DNA of 64,000 nt, from NCBI RefSeq assembly GCF_026340655.1, contig NZ_JAPEOZ010000001.1, forward strand, positions 4,526,001 through 4,590,000, written 5' to 3'. The notes under the pieces were generated by a model. It was not told the DNA's origin, made no database searches, and saw nothing but the letters and a program-made list of their open reading frames with translations. The translations under genes were made by a program, and so were the position numbers. This DNA comes from Streptomyces sp. NBC_01275. GTDB lineage: Bacteria > Actinomycetota > Actinomycetes > Streptomycetales > Streptomycetaceae. Of the stretch, positions 12,051-22,589 are shown in pieces (the stretch's first letter is position 1; the number at the start of each line of letters is the position of its first letter).

Positions 12051-13703
12051 TCACTCTGCCGGGTTCGGTAGGACGAACTCGCACCACACCGCTTTGCCGC
12101 CGCCCGGGGTGCGTCGGCTGCCCCAGTTGGAGGCGATCGTGGCGACGATGGCGATGCCTCGGCCGGACTCGTCGCCCGGTTCGGCGCGGCGGCGGCGGGG
12201 GAGGTGGTCGTCGCCGTCGGTGACCTCGATGATCAGGCGGCGGTCGGTGCGGCGCAGGCGCAGGCGCATGGGCGGGGTGCCGTGCTGGAGGGAGTTGGCG
12301 ACGAGTTCGCTGGTGGCGAGGGTGCCGAGGTCCTGCAGGTCGGGCGGGAAGCGCCAGCTGGTGAGGACGCCGGAGGCGAAGGCACGCGCGCGTGGGGCCG
12401 CTTCCACGCCGCCGAGGAGCTCCAGGGCCGCGTTGCGGAACAGTTCGCCGTCGGGGCCGGTGCGGGCCGGGTGCTGGAGGACCAGGACGGCGACGTCGTC
12501 GTCGTGGTCGGCGGTGACGCCGGCCGAGCGGACGAGGCGGTCGCAGACGACCTGGGGGGTGCCGGTCGCGCCGGACAGGGCGCGCTCCAGAGCGGCGATG
12601 CCCTCGTCGAGGTCCTCGTTGCGCCGCTCCACCAGGCCGTCCGTGTAGAGGACCGCCGTCGAGCCGGGGCCGAGGGGGATCGAGCCGGAGGCGTGCATCC
12701 AGCCGCCGGTGCCCAGGGGCGGGCCGGTGGGCTCGTCGGCGCGCAGGACGGTGCCGTTCTCGTCGCGGACCAGGATGGGCAGGTGGCCGGCCGAGGCGTA
12801 CACCAGCCGTCCCTCGTTCGGGTCGTGGATGGCGTAGACGCAGGTGGCGATCTGGTTGGCGTCGATCTCCGTGGCGAGGCCGTCGAGGAGCTGGAGGACC
12901 TCGTGCGGGGGGAGGTCGAGGCGGGCGTACGCCCTGACCGCTGTGCGGAGTTGGCCCATGACGGCTGCCGCGCGCACGCCTCGGCCCATGACGTCGCCGA
13001 TGACCAGCGCCGTGCGGCCGCCGCCCAGCGTGATGACGTCGTACCAGTCGCCGCCGACGGCTGCCTCGGTGCCGCCGGGCTGGTAGGTGGCGGCGATGCG
13101 CAGGTCGTCGGGCTCTTCGAGCTCCTGGGGCAGGAGGGAGCGCTGGAGGGTGACGGCGGTCTCGCGCTGGCGGCGCTCACTTGCTCTGAGGCGTTCGGCG
13201 GCCTCGGCGTGGTCGGTGACGTCGGTGGCGAAGATGAGGACGGCGCCCTCGCCGTTGTCCTCGGCGGCCGGGGTGCAGGTGAAGGTGTAGGAGCGGCCGT
13301 CGGGGGCCTTGCGGGACTTCAGGGTGCGGGGCTTGCCGCTGCGCAGGGCCTGGTCGAGGAGGGGCATGAGGCCGAGGTCGCGCAGTTCGGGGAGCGCGTC
13401 GGCGGCCGGTTCGCCCGGGGGGCGTACGCCGAAGGCCGCCGCGTAGGCGTCGTTGACGTAGGCCAGGCGGTGGTCGGGGCCGTGGACGAGGGCGACGAGG
13501 GCCGGGACGCGGTCGAGGACCTCACGGACCGGGAGCTCGTCGACGGCGGGCACCGGGGGCGGCTCGTCGGTGAGTCGTTCGGCGCGGGCCGCGGGTACGG
13601 AGCCCTCGCTCCGCCGGTCCGTGGTGGTGACCGTGTGCTCGGCTCGCGCGGCGGCGCGGCGCTGCGTTCCGGGGAGCCGGGCGCTCCAGCGCGTGAAGTT
13701 CAC
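12051..13703 (-). CDS. PAS-SpoIIE phosphatase with C-terminal HATPase domain
   Basis: A 550-residue signalling protein. A PAS domain covers about residues 60-165, a SpoIIE/RsbU-type PP2C phosphatase about 180-400 (with GGDWYDV and DVMGRG metal-site motifs) and an RsbW-like histidine-kinase ATPase fold about 415-545 (ELVANSLQHGTPP, then SGRGIAIVATIA). Such proteins act on anti-anti-sigma factors or related partner-switching circuits; both a phosphatase and a kinase-like domain are present. Partners are not encoded next to it. The GTG start at 13703 has AAGGA five bases upstream. Streptomyces genomes contain dozens of paralogues, so the specific role is open. Confidence 0.88.
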   Translation of the reverse strand: MNFTRWSARLPGTQRRAAARAEHTVTTTDRRSEGSVPAARAERLTDEPPPVPAVDELPVREVLDRVPALVALVHGPDHRLAYVNDAYAAAFGVRPPGEPAADALPELRDLGLMPLLDQALRSGKPRTLKSRKAPDGRSYTFTCTPAAEDNGEGAVLIFATDVTDHAEAAERLRASERRQRETAVTLQRSLLPQELEEPDDLRIAATYQPGGTEAAVGGDWYDVITLGGGRTALVIGDVMGRGVRAAAVMGQLRTAVRAYARLDLPPHEVLQLLDGLATEIDANQIATCVYAIHDPNEGRLVYASAGHLPILVRDENGTVLRADEPTGPPLGTGGWMHASGSIPLGPGSTAVLYTDGLVERRNEDLDEGIAALERALSGATGTPQVVCDRLVRSAGVTADHDDDVAVLVLQHPARTGPDGELFRNAALELLGGVEAAPRARAFASGVLTSWRFPPDLQDLGTLATSELVANSLQHGTPPMRLRLRRTDRRLIIEVTDGDDHLPRRRRAEPGDESGRGIAIVATIASNWGSRRTPGGGKAVWCEFVLPNPAE

Positions 13704-13977
13704 GAATCCTTGCCTCGTGTAGTCGTCGTCGGCCGGCTCCGGGCCCGGCCTGGGCTCCGGAGGCCGCGCGGCGGTGGCGGCACATTGTTACAGCACCCGG
13801 GAGGTGGAGCACTGGGGAACGGCCTCGTGGGTTTCGCGGGGCGGGTGGGGCCCGCCGGGGATCGGGGGCGGTGCGGGGCTCGGGGAGCGGTGAGCAGGGA
13901 GCAGTCTGGCAGGGTGGCCGCCGTCCGGGCCGACATTCGTCAGACGTGGGGGTGGCCGGTGGAGTTCCTGGATCCGG

Positions 13978-15357
13978 TCAGGACGACCCCTTCGGGTCGT
14001 CGGAAGACTCGTCAGAAGGCTTTCCACCGGCAGCCAGTTCGAACTCCGCGCGGGGATGTTCGAGGGATCCCAGAGAGACGATCTCTCGTTTGAAGAGCCC
14101 GGAGAGGGTCCATTCGGCGAGCACGCGCGCCTTGCGGTTGAAGGTGGGCACGCGGCTGAGGTGGTACGCGCGGTGCATGAACCAGGCCGGATAGCCCTTG
14201 AGCTTGCGCCCGTAGACATGCGCGACGCCTTTGTGGAGTCCTAGGGAGGCGACCGAGCCGACGTACTTGTGGGAGTACGTCCGGAGCGGTTCGCCGCGCA
14301 GGGAGTGCGCGATGTTGTCGGCGAGGACCTTGGCCTGGCGGACGGCGTGCTGGGCGTTGGGGGCGGTCTCCCTGCCGGGCTCGGCGGCCGTCACGTCGGG
14401 GACGGCAGCCGCGTCTCCGGCCGCCCACGCGTGCGTGACGCCCTCGATGGTCAGCTCCGGGGTGCATCTCAGCCGCCCTCGTTCGTTCAGCGGGAGGTCG
14501 GTGGCGGCGAGGACGGGGTGGGGTTTGACGCCGGCGGTCCACACCACCGTGCGGGTCGGGAAGCGGGCGCCGTCGCTGAGGACGGCGATGCGGTCGGCGC
14601 AGGAGTCCAGGCGGGTGCTCAGGCGGACGTCGATGTTGCGGCGGCGCAGTTCGCTGACCGTGTAGCGGCCCAGGTCCTCGCCGACCTCGGGCAGGATCCG
14701 GTCGGAGGCCTCGACGAGGATCCACTTCATGTCCTCGGGTTTGACGTTGTGGTAGTAGCGCGTGGCGTAGCGGGCCATGTCCTCCAGTTCGCCGAGCGCC
14801 TCCACGCCCGCGTAGCCGCCGCCGACGAAGACGTAGGTGAGGGCGGCGTCGCGGATGGCGGGGTCGCGGGTGGAGGAGGCGATGTCCATCTGTTCGATCA
14901 CGTGGTTGCGCAGCCCGATGGCCTCTTCGACGGTCTTGAAGCCGATGGCGTAGTCGGCGAGTCCCGGAATGGGCAGCGTGCGGGAGACGGAACCGGGCGC
15001 GAAGACCAGTTCGTCGTACGACAGCTGCTGTGGGCCGGTGCCCTCCTCGTCGGTGGCGAGGGTGGTGAGGGTGGCGACGCGCTTGGCGTGGTCGACGGCG
15101 GTGACCTCGCCGACGACGACGCGGCAGTGCGGCAGGACGCGGCGCAGGGGGACGACGACGTGCCGGGGAGAGATGGAGCCGGCGGCCGCCTCGGGGAGGA
15201 ACGGCTGATACGTCATATAGGGGTCGGGAGTGACCACGGTGATCTCGGCTTCGCCCCGCGCGATTTCCTGCTTCAGCTTCCGCTGGAGCCGCAGAGCCGT
15301 GTACATCCCGACGTAGCCGCCGCCGACAACGAGAATGCGCGCACGTTCCTTCACCAT
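13978..15357 (-). CDS. ndh: Type II NADH dehydrogenase (NDH-2)
   Basis: A 459-residue flavoprotein of the NDH-2 family, which passes electrons from NADH to menaquinone without pumping protons. The FAD-binding GGGYVGMYTALRLQ is at residues 10-24 and the NADH-binding GGGYAGVEALGEL near residues 180-195, followed by a C-terminal membrane-associating region. I start it at MVKERARILVV (ATG 15357); longer in-frame starts up to 15507 exist but would precede the usual N-terminus. It is divergent from the atrA-type regulator, as I recall for SCO4119-SCO4118. The upstream gap of 274 bp to the phosphatase shows nothing I can support. Confidence 0.88.
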   Translation of the reverse strand: MVKERARILVVGGGYVGMYTALRLQRKLKQEIARGEAEITVVTPDPYMTYQPFLPEAAAGSISPRHVVVPLRRVLPHCRVVVGEVTAVDHAKRVATLTTLATDEEGTGPQQLSYDELVFAPGSVSRTLPIPGLADYAIGFKTVEEAIGLRNHVIEQMDIASSTRDPAIRDAALTYVFVGGGYAGVEALGELEDMARYATRYYHNVKPEDMKWILVEASDRILPEVGEDLGRYTVSELRRRNIDVRLSTRLDSCADRIAVLSDGARFPTRTVVWTAGVKPHPVLAATDLPLNERGRLRCTPELTIEGVTHAWAAGDAAAVPDVTAAEPGRETAPNAQHAVRQAKVLADNIAHSLRGEPLRTYSHKYVGSVASLGLHKGVAHVYGRKLKGYPAWFMHRAYHLSRVPTFNRKARVLAEWTLSGLFKREIVSLGSLEHPRAEFELAAGGKPSDESSDDPKGSS

Positions 15358-15731
15358 CCCATGACGCACCGGCCGCCGGAGTTTGTCCACAGCCTCGACA
15401 ATTTGTGTGACCACGAGTCGGGCGGGCCCGGGGTTGGCCGAAACACCGGAGTGCGGGGTAGGTGTGCAGGTCAGCGGGTGTGCGCCGGGGTGTGGGAGGG
15501 GGTGCAATCGGGACGTATACGGCCCGTACTCCGATCGGGGGGCGCTCCGTGCGGAACGTGCCCCTTCTGAATTGACTGCCTCTCAACTATGTTCGTGTCG
15601 ACGGGGTGTCAGGGGGAAGCGCTCTGCGGGTCCGCGACGGGCGGGCCGGGACCGCGTCCCGTGTTCCACACTCCGGCTTTCGATGGCGGGGAGAGTCTCC
15701 GGGGGGAGACGTCATTACCGGGGGATTAGTC
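15358..15731. other. Intergenic region between ndh and atrA
   Basis: A 374-bp divergent control region. I see no clear consensus promoter, riboswitch or small gene. A search for a Rex-type TGTGAAC-TTCACA operator by eye was negative. Confidence 0.5.
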
Positions 15732-16592
15732 ATGCACATTCAGGACACGCATTGGTCGTCCGCTTCCGCCCTTGCATCCGGCGGAGCGGTGGGCGCGGTA
15801 GGCGCGGCGGCGGGTCACGGACGCGGGGACGGCCCGCGGACGACGCCGCTGCGCGTGGACGCACAGCGCAATCTGGAGCACGTACTACGGGCGGCGCGCG
15901 AGGTCTTCGGCGAGCTGGGTTACGGCGCGCCGATGGAGGACGTGGCGCGGCGCGCGCGGGTCGGCGTCGGCACGGTGTACCGGCGCTTCCCCAGCAAGGA
16001 CGTCCTGGTGCGGCGGATAGCCGAGGAGGAGACGTCCCGGCTGACCGACCAGGCGCGGGCGGCGCTCGGCCAGGAGGACGAGCCGTGGTCGGCGCTGTCG
16101 CGCTTCCTGCGGACGTCGGTCGCGTCCGGCGCGGGGCGGCTGCTGCCGCCGCAGGTGCTGCGGGTCGGCGCCTTCTCCGAGGACGGCGCGGAGGGTGCGT
16201 CGGCCGACGAGGCGCGGGTGCCGCAGCAGCGGAGCCAGTCGGGCGTCGGTGAGCTGCGGCTGGTCGGCGAGGAGAGCGGGTCGGGCTCTGGCGTGTCGGG
16301 CTCTGGCGTGTCGGGCTCTGGTGTGTCTGCGGGTGCATCGGCCGGCGCCTCCGTCGACGCCTCCCTGGGGGACGACGACACCGGGGCGGCGGCGCTGCTC
16401 GACGTCGTGGGTCAGCTCGTGGACCGGGCGCAGGCGGCGGGCGAGCTGCGGCCGGAGGTGTCGGTGTCGGACGTGCTGCTGGTGATCGCGACGGCGGCGC
16501 CCTCGCTGCCGGATCCGGCCCAGCAGGCGGCGGCGTCGGCGCGACTGCTGGACATCCTGCTGGAGGGTCTGCGATCGCGGCCGACTTCTTGA
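15732..16592 (+). CDS. atrA: AtrA-type TetR family regulator
   Basis: A 286-residue TetR-family regulator. The DNA-binding domain lies at about residues 40-90, with the typical phrases GYGAPMEDVARRARVGVGTVYRRFPSKD. The rest is the ligand-binding domain, interrupted at about residues 180-200 by a Ser/Gly linker made of three GSGVS units. The neighbours (NDH-2 upstream, NPCBM-sigma factor downstream) match the S. coelicolor atrA locus (SCO4118), whose product activates actII-ORF4 and links sugar metabolism to antibiotic production. I chose MHIQDTHW (ATG 15732), the first start close to the conserved N-terminus. Orthology is inferred from position and family. Confidence 0.82.
   Translation: MHIQDTHWSSASALASGGAVGAVGAAAGHGRGDGPRTTPLRVDAQRNLEHVLRAAREVFGELGYGAPMEDVARRARVGVGTVYRRFPSKDVLVRRIAEEETSRLTDQARAALGQEDEPWSALSRFLRTSVASGAGRLLPPQVLRVGAFSEDGAEGASADEARVPQQRSQSGVGELRLVGEESGSGSGVSGSGVSGSGVSAGASAGASVDASLGDDDTGAAALLDVVGQLVDRAQAAGELRPEVSVSDVLLVIATAAPSLPDPAQQAAASARLLDILLEGLRSRPTS
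16281..16325 (+). repeat. 15-bp tandem repeat inside atrA (three copies)
   Basis: TCGGGCTCTGGCGTG is repeated three times with one base change in the last copy. It encodes the (SGSGV)n linker in the ligand-binding half. Copy change would keep the frame. Confidence 0.85.
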
Positions 16593-16635
16593 AGGCCTTC
16601 TTGTCGAAGGTCTTCTTGTCGAAGGCCTTCTTGAG
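16591..16635. repeat. 15-bp tandem repeat just after atrA
   Basis: GAAGGCCTTCTTGTC is repeated three times (second copy has one change, third ends in GAG). It begins at the stop codon of atrA. Each unit contains the palindrome GAAGGCCTTC or a near version. Confidence 0.85.
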
Positions 16636-16939
16636 GGGCGGTTTCGTCAGCGGGGCCGACGGCTCATGACTCGATGAGGTGACTGTGGGGTGGGGGCGCG
16701 GTCCGGCCCTCGCCTCGCCCACCGCCCGGGACATTCGGGCCTATTCGGGCGCACGGCCCAACTGCTGCCCGCAGTACGAGAGTTGAACCTTCCCCGTACG
16801 AGTGAAATCTAGTACTGGATTGCGGGAAGTCCCCACGGACGAGTGGATGGCTCGTCCTGCGGGGTTCTGACCAAAAGCCAATATGGCACTCTGACCCGGT
16901 GGTCGGGACCGGTGAGGCAGGCGGCGGGGGCTTTCCGCG
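16593..16939. other. Intergenic region before the anchored sigma factor gene
   Basis: 347 bp. It starts with the 15-bp tandem repeat. Further on TTGAAC (near 16784) could be a -35 box, with TCTAGT as a -10 at a long 19-base spacing. GTACGAG occurs twice close by. No protein gene is supported. Confidence 0.4.
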
Positions 16940-18943
16940 ATGAGCGTTGACGGGTGGGACGAGTCACTCGGTGACGGTGACGCGGAGGCCTCGGGCCTGA
17001 CCGCTCCGCAGGTGCCGAGTCAGGGCGGACGCGCGGGCGGGCCGACTGCGGGTGGGTCGGCGATGCGTGGGCCGACCGCCGGTGGGGCGGCTGCGGGTGG
17101 GCCTGGTGTGGGTGGGCCTGCTGCGGATCCGTGGCAGGGCAGCGTTCCGGCGCAGCACGACCGGCGCGAGGACGGCGTCCTGCCGCCGCCGCGCGACCTG
17201 CCGCCCCCCGACACCGACCTGATCGGCCGGATGCGCGCGGGCGACGACACGGCCTACGAGGAGCTGTACCGGCGTCACGCCGACGCCGTACGCCGTTACG
17301 CCCGCACCTGCTGCCGGGACGCTCACACCGCCGACGACCTCACCGCCGAGGTCTTCGCCCGCATGCTCCAGGCGGTGCGCGGCGGTTCGGGGCCCGAGTA
17401 CGCCGTGCGCGCCTATCTGCTCACCTCCGTGCGCCGGGTGGCCGCCGGGTGGACGCAGTCGGCCAAGCGGGAGCAGCTCGTCGACGACTTCGCGGTGTTC
17501 GCCGCGCAGTCCTCCCGCCCGTCGGAGGCGTCCGACAGCGACACACTGGATCTGGGCGCCGACGTCCGCGCGATGCACGAGGCCGAGCAGTCCATGGCCA
17601 TGCAGGCCTTCCGCTCGCTGCCCGAGCGCTGGCAGGCCGTGCTGTGGCACACCGAGGTCGAGGACGAGTCGCCGAGCGAGGTCGCGATGCTCTTCGGCCT
17701 CGACGCCAACGGCACACGCGTGCTCGCCAGCCGGGCCCGCGAGGGACTCAAGCAGGCCTACCTCCAGGCCCATGTCAGCGCCACCCTCACCAGCGACGAG
17801 GAGTGCGCCCGCTACGCCGACCAGCTCGGCACGTACGCCCGCCGCCGGCTGCGCACCCGTGCCGAACGCGGGCTTCGCAAGCATCTGGAGGAGTGCGCCA
17901 AGTGCCGGCTGGCCGCCCTGCAGATCGAGGAGGTCGCCAGCAGCATCCCCGCCGTCGTGCCGGTCGCGGTCATCGGCTGGTTCGGCGCCGCCGGGTACGC
18001 CAAGGCGGTCGCGCTCATCGCCGGGGGCGCCGGAGCGGGAGCGGCGGGCGCCGCGGGCGCGGCAGCGGCGGCGAGCGGCGGCTCCTCGGGCGGGGCCGGC
18101 GCGGGGGGCGGTGCGGCGGCCTCGGAGGGGCTGGGCGCACCGGTGAAGGCCGGGATCGCGGCCGGGGTGGTCGCGGTGGCGGCCGCGGCGATCGCCCTCG
18201 CTCTGGTCGGCGACGACAGCCCGGCCAAGCATGCGGAGGCCGGACCCCCGGCGTCCGCGCCGGCGCCGGTCGTGCAGCCCGAGGATCCGACGCCCACGCC
18301 GTCGCGTACGCCGAAGGAGCCCGAGCCGGAGCCCCCCGTGGTCGTCCCTGCCGCGGCCCCGACACCGATTCCCACCCCGATTCCCACCCCGACTCCGCGG
18401 CCGACGCCCACGCCTCCTCCCACACCCGCCCCGACCCCGACGCCCCGGCCGACGCCGACGCCCACTCCGACGCCCACCCCGACGCCGACGCCCACTCCCC
18501 CGCCGGCCCTGGCCGTCTACCCGCTGAGCGAACTGTCCTTCGACGTCAACGGCGACGGCACCGGGCCCGAGATCCGGCTCCGCGACAGCAGCTGGGTGTG
18601 GCAGCGGGGCGCGCTCTCCATCGCCGACCGGGAGTACACGCGCGGGGTGACCGTGCACGGCGCCTCCTCCGTGACCGTCGCCCTCAACCGCGCGTGCACC
18701 TCCTACGACGCGCTGGTGGGCGTCGACGACCTGACGCTGAAGCTCGGCAAGGTGGCCTTCTCCGTCTACGCCGACGGCGTCCGGCAGTGGACGTCCGGGA
18801 CGATCGAGGGCGGGGATCCGGCCGTGCCCGTCCATGTGAACCTCACCGGCCGGAAGACCGTCCGCCTGGTGGTCGAGCCGTACAGCCACTTCGACGCGCT
18901 GGCGCTCGCGGACTGGGCCGAGTCGAAGTTCACGTGCTCGTAG
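16940..18943 (+). CDS. Membrane-anchored ECF sigma factor with NPCBM domain
   Basis: A 667-residue fusion. Residues 1-85 are a Gly-rich low-complexity leader. Sigma region 2 is at about 95-175 ([20 protein letters not shown], then [12 protein letters not shown]) and region 4 at about 215-280 ([18 protein letters not shown]). A zinc-finger anti-sigma-like segment with H-x3-C-x2-C (HLEECAKC) lies near 315-325. Then come Gly/Ala-rich sequence, one membrane helix (about 398-418), a Pro/Thr repeat wall-spanning stretch (about 440-520), and a C-terminal NPCBM-type carbohydrate-binding fold (about 530-665). Topology implies a cytoplasmic sigma domain and an outside sensor. The S. coelicolor equivalent SCO4117 is known as an ECF sigma factor affecting development. 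The 3' end overlaps the convergent SARP gene by 14 bp. Confidence 0.87.
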   Translation: MSVDGWDESLGDGDAEASGLTAPQVPSQGGRAGGPTAGGSAMRGPTAGGAAAGGPGVGGPAADPWQGSVPAQHDRREDGVLPPPRDLPPPDTDLIGRMRAGDDTAYEELYRRHADAVRRYARTCCRDAHTADDLTAEVFARMLQAVRGGSGPEYAVRAYLLTSVRRVAAGWTQSAKREQLVDDFAVFAAQSSRPSEASDSDTLDLGADVRAMHEAEQSMAMQAFRSLPERWQAVLWHTEVEDESPSEVAMLFGLDANGTRVLASRAREGLKQAYLQAHVSATLTSDEECARYADQLGTYARRRLRTRAERGLRKHLEECAKCRLAALQIEEVASSIPAVVPVAVIGWFGAAGYAKAVALIAGGAGAGAAGAAGAAAAASGGSSGGAGAGGGAAASEGLGAPVKAGIAAGVVAVAAAAIALALVGDDSPAKHAEAGPPASAPAPVVQPEDPTPTPSRTPKEPEPEPPVVVPAAAPTPIPTPIPTPTPRPTPTPPPTPAPTPTPRPTPTPTPTPTPTPTPTPPPALAVYPLSELSFDVNGDGTGPEIRLRDSSWVWQRGALSIADREYTRGVTVHGASSVTVALNRACTSYDALVGVDDLTLKLGKVAFSVYADGVRQWTSGTIEGGDPAVPVHVNLTGRKTVRLVVEPYSHFDALALADWAESKFTCS

Positions 18944-21900
18944 GGCTCGTAGGGCTCGTAGGGCTCGTAGGGCTCGTAGGGCTCGTAGGGTGCGTGGGGC
19001 TCGTAGGGTGCGTGGGGCTCGTAGGGTGCGTGGGGCTCCGGGGACTCGTAGGGCTCGTGGAAGCCGTGAGAGTCGCGGGAGCCGTAGAAGTCGTAGGAGC
19101 CGGGTGGTCGCGCTCGGCGTCGGTGAGTTCCCGCAGGATGTCTGCCGCCGTCAGGGCGGCGCCCCGGGCGCGCTCGGCCGCGTACCGCTCGGGGCCGCCA
19201 GCCTCGCGGGCCGCGGCCTCGACGTGTTCGACTCGGGCGCGTTGCGGGGCGGGGCGCGGGTAGGGGCCGCGCAGGACATCGCCGGCCGCCAGCAGCCTGG
19301 CCGTGCGCGGGAAGTCGCCGAGCCGGGCCAGGAGGTCCGCCGCGCTGTCCACGATCGCCGAGGTGACCGCCTCCGCGCACTGGTCGGCCAGCGCGCGGCG
19401 CAGCGCTTCGGCGAGCATCGGCAGGCCGTGCTCGGGGCCGGACTCGACGGACGTGACGTCCGCGTCCAGCAGGCGCAGGGCCGCCATGAACTGGGGTGGC
19501 GGGGTGCCGCGTCGCACCTGCGCAAGGGTCTCGTCGCACAGTTGCCGTGCTCGGGCCGTGTCGCCCTCGTGCAGTGCGATGTGGCCGCGCAGCAAATTCA
19601 CGAACGCCCTGGCGTCCGTCACTCCGTAGCGGTCGGCTGCGGCGCTCGCCTCGTCCAGTGCGGCCCGGGCGTCGTCCAGGTCGCCCGTGCGGTAGGCGAT
19701 CTCCGCGAGCCGTGCGATGAGGAACGGCGACTCGGCGTACGCGCCGACCTCGTAGGCCAGCCGCAGCGCCTCGCGGTACTCCCGCTCCGCCTCCGCGAAG
19801 CGGGAGCGCGCCATCTCCGCCTCGGCGGCCGCGCTGCACACCTGGGCCCGCATCCAGCGGTCGCCGACGCGGCGGCTGAGCACACGTAGCTCCGCCAGAT
19901 CGTCGTCCACACCGCGCAGCCCCCCGGGCGAGTCGACGACGACGTGCGCGCGGAACATCAGGGCGCAGCCGAGCTCCCAGTCGCCGCCGTGCTCACGGCA
20001 GTTGGCGACGGACAGGTCCAGGATGCGGCGGACCTCGAACGTTTCCCGCAGATGGAAGGTCGTCAACGGCCAGAGCAGCCCCGGCATACGGGCCGCCTCC
20101 GGGCCGCCGGGCTCGTAACGGGCGTGCAGGCGCTTGAGGTAGGCCTGGTAGCGGGGGTCGGACTCCATGCCCGTCGGCTCGGACTCGGACAGCAGGAACA
20201 GATGCAGCATCCGCAGACCCATCCGCCGCGCGTATCGCGGGTCGCCGCCCTCCTCGACCTCCGCCGGTTCGGCGAGGAAGGCGTCGACGGGGTCGAGGGC
20301 GGCCATACGGGCGGCCAGGTCGGAGGGGGGTGCGGGCGCCTCCGGCGAGGCGGGTGCCCCCGGCGGGACGGAGGACAGACCGTCCCGGCGGGGCGCGGAG
20401 GGCAGGGCGCCCCCGGGTGTGCGTTGACGGGCGTCCAGGGCGGCGGCCAGGCGCAGGGTCTGGTCGGTCCAGTCGGCGCCCTCGTGGCGGTAGTTGCGCA
20501 GCCACCAGAACCAGCCCATGGCGAGGCAGAGCGCGGCGGCCTCGGGCTCGTCGCCGGCGGTGAGGGCGCGCTGGACGGCCACCCGGATGTTGTCCAGTTC
20601 GCTCTCCAGGCGGGAGATCCAGGGGAGTTGCTCGGAGGAGCGCAGCAGGGGGTCGGCTCGCTCGACGAGTGCGCGCGCCCACGCGCGGTGTCGGCGCTGC
20701 GCCGCCGCGAGGGACCGTGGGAGCTGGGCGGCGCGTTCGGTGGCGTACTCGTGGATGGTCTCCAGCATGCGGTAGCGCATGGCGCCGTCGGGTCGCCCGG
20801 GCGGGGCCGCCACGACCAGGGACTTGTCGACGAGCGCGCCGAGGAGGTCCGCGACCGGGCCGGTGCACACGGCCTCGGCGGCCTCGAGGTCCCAGCCGCC
20901 CGCGAACACGGACAGCTCGCGCAGCACGGTCCGCTCGGGTTCGTCGAGCAGGTCCCAGGACCAGTCGACGACGGCCCGCAGGGTCTGCTGGCGGGGCAGG
21001 GCCGTGCGGCTGCCGGAGGTGAGGAGGCGAAAGCGGTCGTCGAGGCGGTCGGCGATCTGGCGGGGGGTGAGCAGCCGGAGCCGGGCGGCGGCCAGCTCGA
21101 TGGCGAGGGGCAGGCCGTCGAGGCGTCGGCAGATCTCCGCCGTCGCCTCCTCGTCCTGGCCGGGCGGGTCGGCGGCCGGGCCGGGGCGGACGGCGGCCGC
21201 GCGGTCGGTGAAGAGGCGGCGCGCCTGGTCGGGGAGGAGGGGCTCGACCGGGCGGACCGACTCGCCGGGGACGCCCAGGGGTTCACGGCTGGTGGCGAGG
21301 ATCGTGAGCCCGGGGCAGTGGGTGAGGAGGGTCTCGGCGAGGGCGGCGGCCGCGCCGATGACGTGTTCGCAGTTGTCAAGGATCAGGAGCTGGCTGCGCG
21401 GGGCGCAGTGCTCTACGAGCAGGGCGACCGGGTCGTCCTGGGAGGTCGCCAGGTCGGTGGACATCAGCACGGTCTCGCGCAGACCGAGGGCGCTGACGAC
21501 CGCGCCCGGCACCGCCTCCGGCCGGTCGAGCGGCGCCAGCTCGACGAGCCACGCCTGTGGCAGCCCGGCGGCGGCTTCCTCGGCGAGACGGGTCTTTCCG
21601 GAGCCGCCCGGTCCGGTGAGCGTGACGAGACGGGCCCTGTGCACTGCGGAACGGATGGCGTCGAGTTCGGGTTCCCGGCCCACGAAAGAGGTAAGCCGCG
21701 GACGGATGTTGCCGGTGCGTTCGGGGCGTGGGGGCGGGGTGAGGGGCGTTGCCCGGCGGGCCGGCTCCGGGTGGTCCAGCAGTTCGGTGTGCAGGGCGCG
21801 CAGTCGTGGGCCGGGGTCGGTGCCGAGGCCGTCGGCGAGGGTGCGGCGGGCGGTCTCGTACGCGGCGAGGGCGTCGGCGGCGCGGCCCGTGTCGCGCAGG

Positions 21901-22481
21901 GCGCGGACGAGGAGGGCGTGCAGCGGTTCGTCGTAGGGGTGGGCGGCGGTGAGTTCGGTGAGGCGGGGTACGGCGTCGGGGGCGCGGCCGAGGAGGAGGT
22001 CCGCTTCGGCGCGGGCGCGGTCGGCTTCCAGGCGCAGGGCGTCCGGGCGGGCGGCCGGAGTGCGGTCGGGGAGGTCGGCGAGGGCGGGGCCGCGCCACAG
22101 GGCGAGGGCCTCGTCCAGGATGCGGGCGGCGGCGGGCGCGTCGTCGTGCAGTGCCGCGACGCCCTGGCGTACGAGCCGTTCGAAGACGAAGAGGTCCACG
22201 TCGTCCTCGGTCGCGGCGAGGCGGTAGCCGCCCGGGGCGGAGGCGACGGCGTCCTTGCCGACGGTACGGCGCAGCCGGCCGACCAGTGCCTGGAGGGCGG
22301 CGGGGGCGTCCTGGGGCGGGGCGTCGGCCCAGACCTCGTCGATCAGCGTGTCGGGGGCCGTGAGGCGGCCGGGGCGGAGGGCGAGCGCGGTGAGGAGGGT
22401 GCGCAGGCGTGCGCCGGGAACGGGTACGACGGCGCCCTGGTCGTCCTCGGTCTGGGTGACGCCCAGGATTCTGTACCGCAC
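18930..22481 (-). CDS. Large SARP-type regulator (DNA-binding, BTAD, NB-ARC, TPR)
   Basis: A 1,183-residue AfsR-like regulator. An OmpR-type winged helix occupies residues 1-90, a BTAD domain about 95-245, an NB-ARC/STAND ATPase from about 270 (P-loop [10 protein letters not shown] near 290, later ILDNCEH), and helical TPR-like repeats to about 1120. The last 45 residues are a repetitive (T-S/H-P)n tail encoded by a 9-bp tandem repeat. The P-loop ATPase and TPR sensor suggest signal-dependent assembly on promoters. The start ATG at 22481 gives a standard N-terminus MRYRILGV. Target genes are not evident; the asparagine-synthase-like gene lies 108 bp upstream on the same strand. Confidence 0.9.
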   Translation of the reverse strand: MRYRILGVTQTEDDQGAVVPVPGARLRTLLTALALRPGRLTAPDTLIDEVWADAPPQDAPAALQALVGRLRRTVGKDAVASAPGGYRLAATEDDVDLFVFERLVRQGVAALHDDAPAAARILDEALALWRGPALADLPDRTPAARPDALRLEADRARAEADLLLGRAPDAVPRLTELTAAHPYDEPLHALLVRALRDTGRAADALAAYETARRTLADGLGTDPGPRLRALHTELLDHPEPARRATPLTPPPRPERTGNIRPRLTSFVGREPELDAIRSAVHRARLVTLTGPGGSGKTRLAEEAAAGLPQAWLVELAPLDRPEAVPGAVVSALGLRETVLMSTDLATSQDDPVALLVEHCAPRSQLLILDNCEHVIGAAAALAETLLTHCPGLTILATSREPLGVPGESVRPVEPLLPDQARRLFTDRAAAVRPGPAADPPGQDEEATAEICRRLDGLPLAIELAAARLRLLTPRQIADRLDDRFRLLTSGSRTALPRQQTLRAVVDWSWDLLDEPERTVLRELSVFAGGWDLEAAEAVCTGPVADLLGALVDKSLVVAAPPGRPDGAMRYRMLETIHEYATERAAQLPRSLAAAQRRHRAWARALVERADPLLRSSEQLPWISRLESELDNIRVAVQRALTAGDEPEAAALCLAMGWFWWLRNYRHEGADWTDQTLRLAAALDARQRTPGGALPSAPRRDGLSSVPPGAPASPEAPAPPSDLAARMAALDPVDAFLAEPAEVEEGGDPRYARRMGLRMLHLFLLSESEPTGMESDPRYQAYLKRLHARYEPGGPEAARMPGLLWPLTTFHLRETFEVRRILDLSVANCREHGGDWELGCALMFRAHVVVDSPGGLRGVDDDLAELRVLSRRVGDRWMRAQVCSAAAEAEMARSRFAEAEREYREALRLAYEVGAYAESPFLIARLAEIAYRTGDLDDARAALDEASAAADRYGVTDARAFVNLLRGHIALHEGDTARARQLCDETLAQVRRGTPPPQFMAALRLLDADVTSVESGPEHGLPMLAEALRRALADQCAEAVTSAIVDSAADLLARLGDFPRTARLLAAGDVLRGPYPRPAPQRARVEHVEAAAREAGGPERYAAERARGAALTAADILRELTDAERDHPAPTTSTAPATLTASTSPTSPRSPTHPTSPTHPTSPTHPTSPTSPTSPTSPTSPTST
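18936..19037. repeat. 9-bp tandem repeat at a convergent 3' overlap
   Basis: GCTCGTAGG is repeated six times exactly from 18936, then alternates with GTGCGTGGG and decays. It encodes the TSP/THP tail of the SARP regulator on the minus strand. Its first bases also contain the stop codon of the sigma factor gene on the plus strand. Confidence 0.9.
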
Positions 22482-22589
22482 CCGCCCATTGTCACCGGGG
22501 GTGAGGCGCGGGGCATGGGGTTTCGCGGGTGGGGGTGTCGGTGGGGGTGCTGGGCGGTCGGGTGGTGCTTGCCCGTCCAGTTCGGTCCC

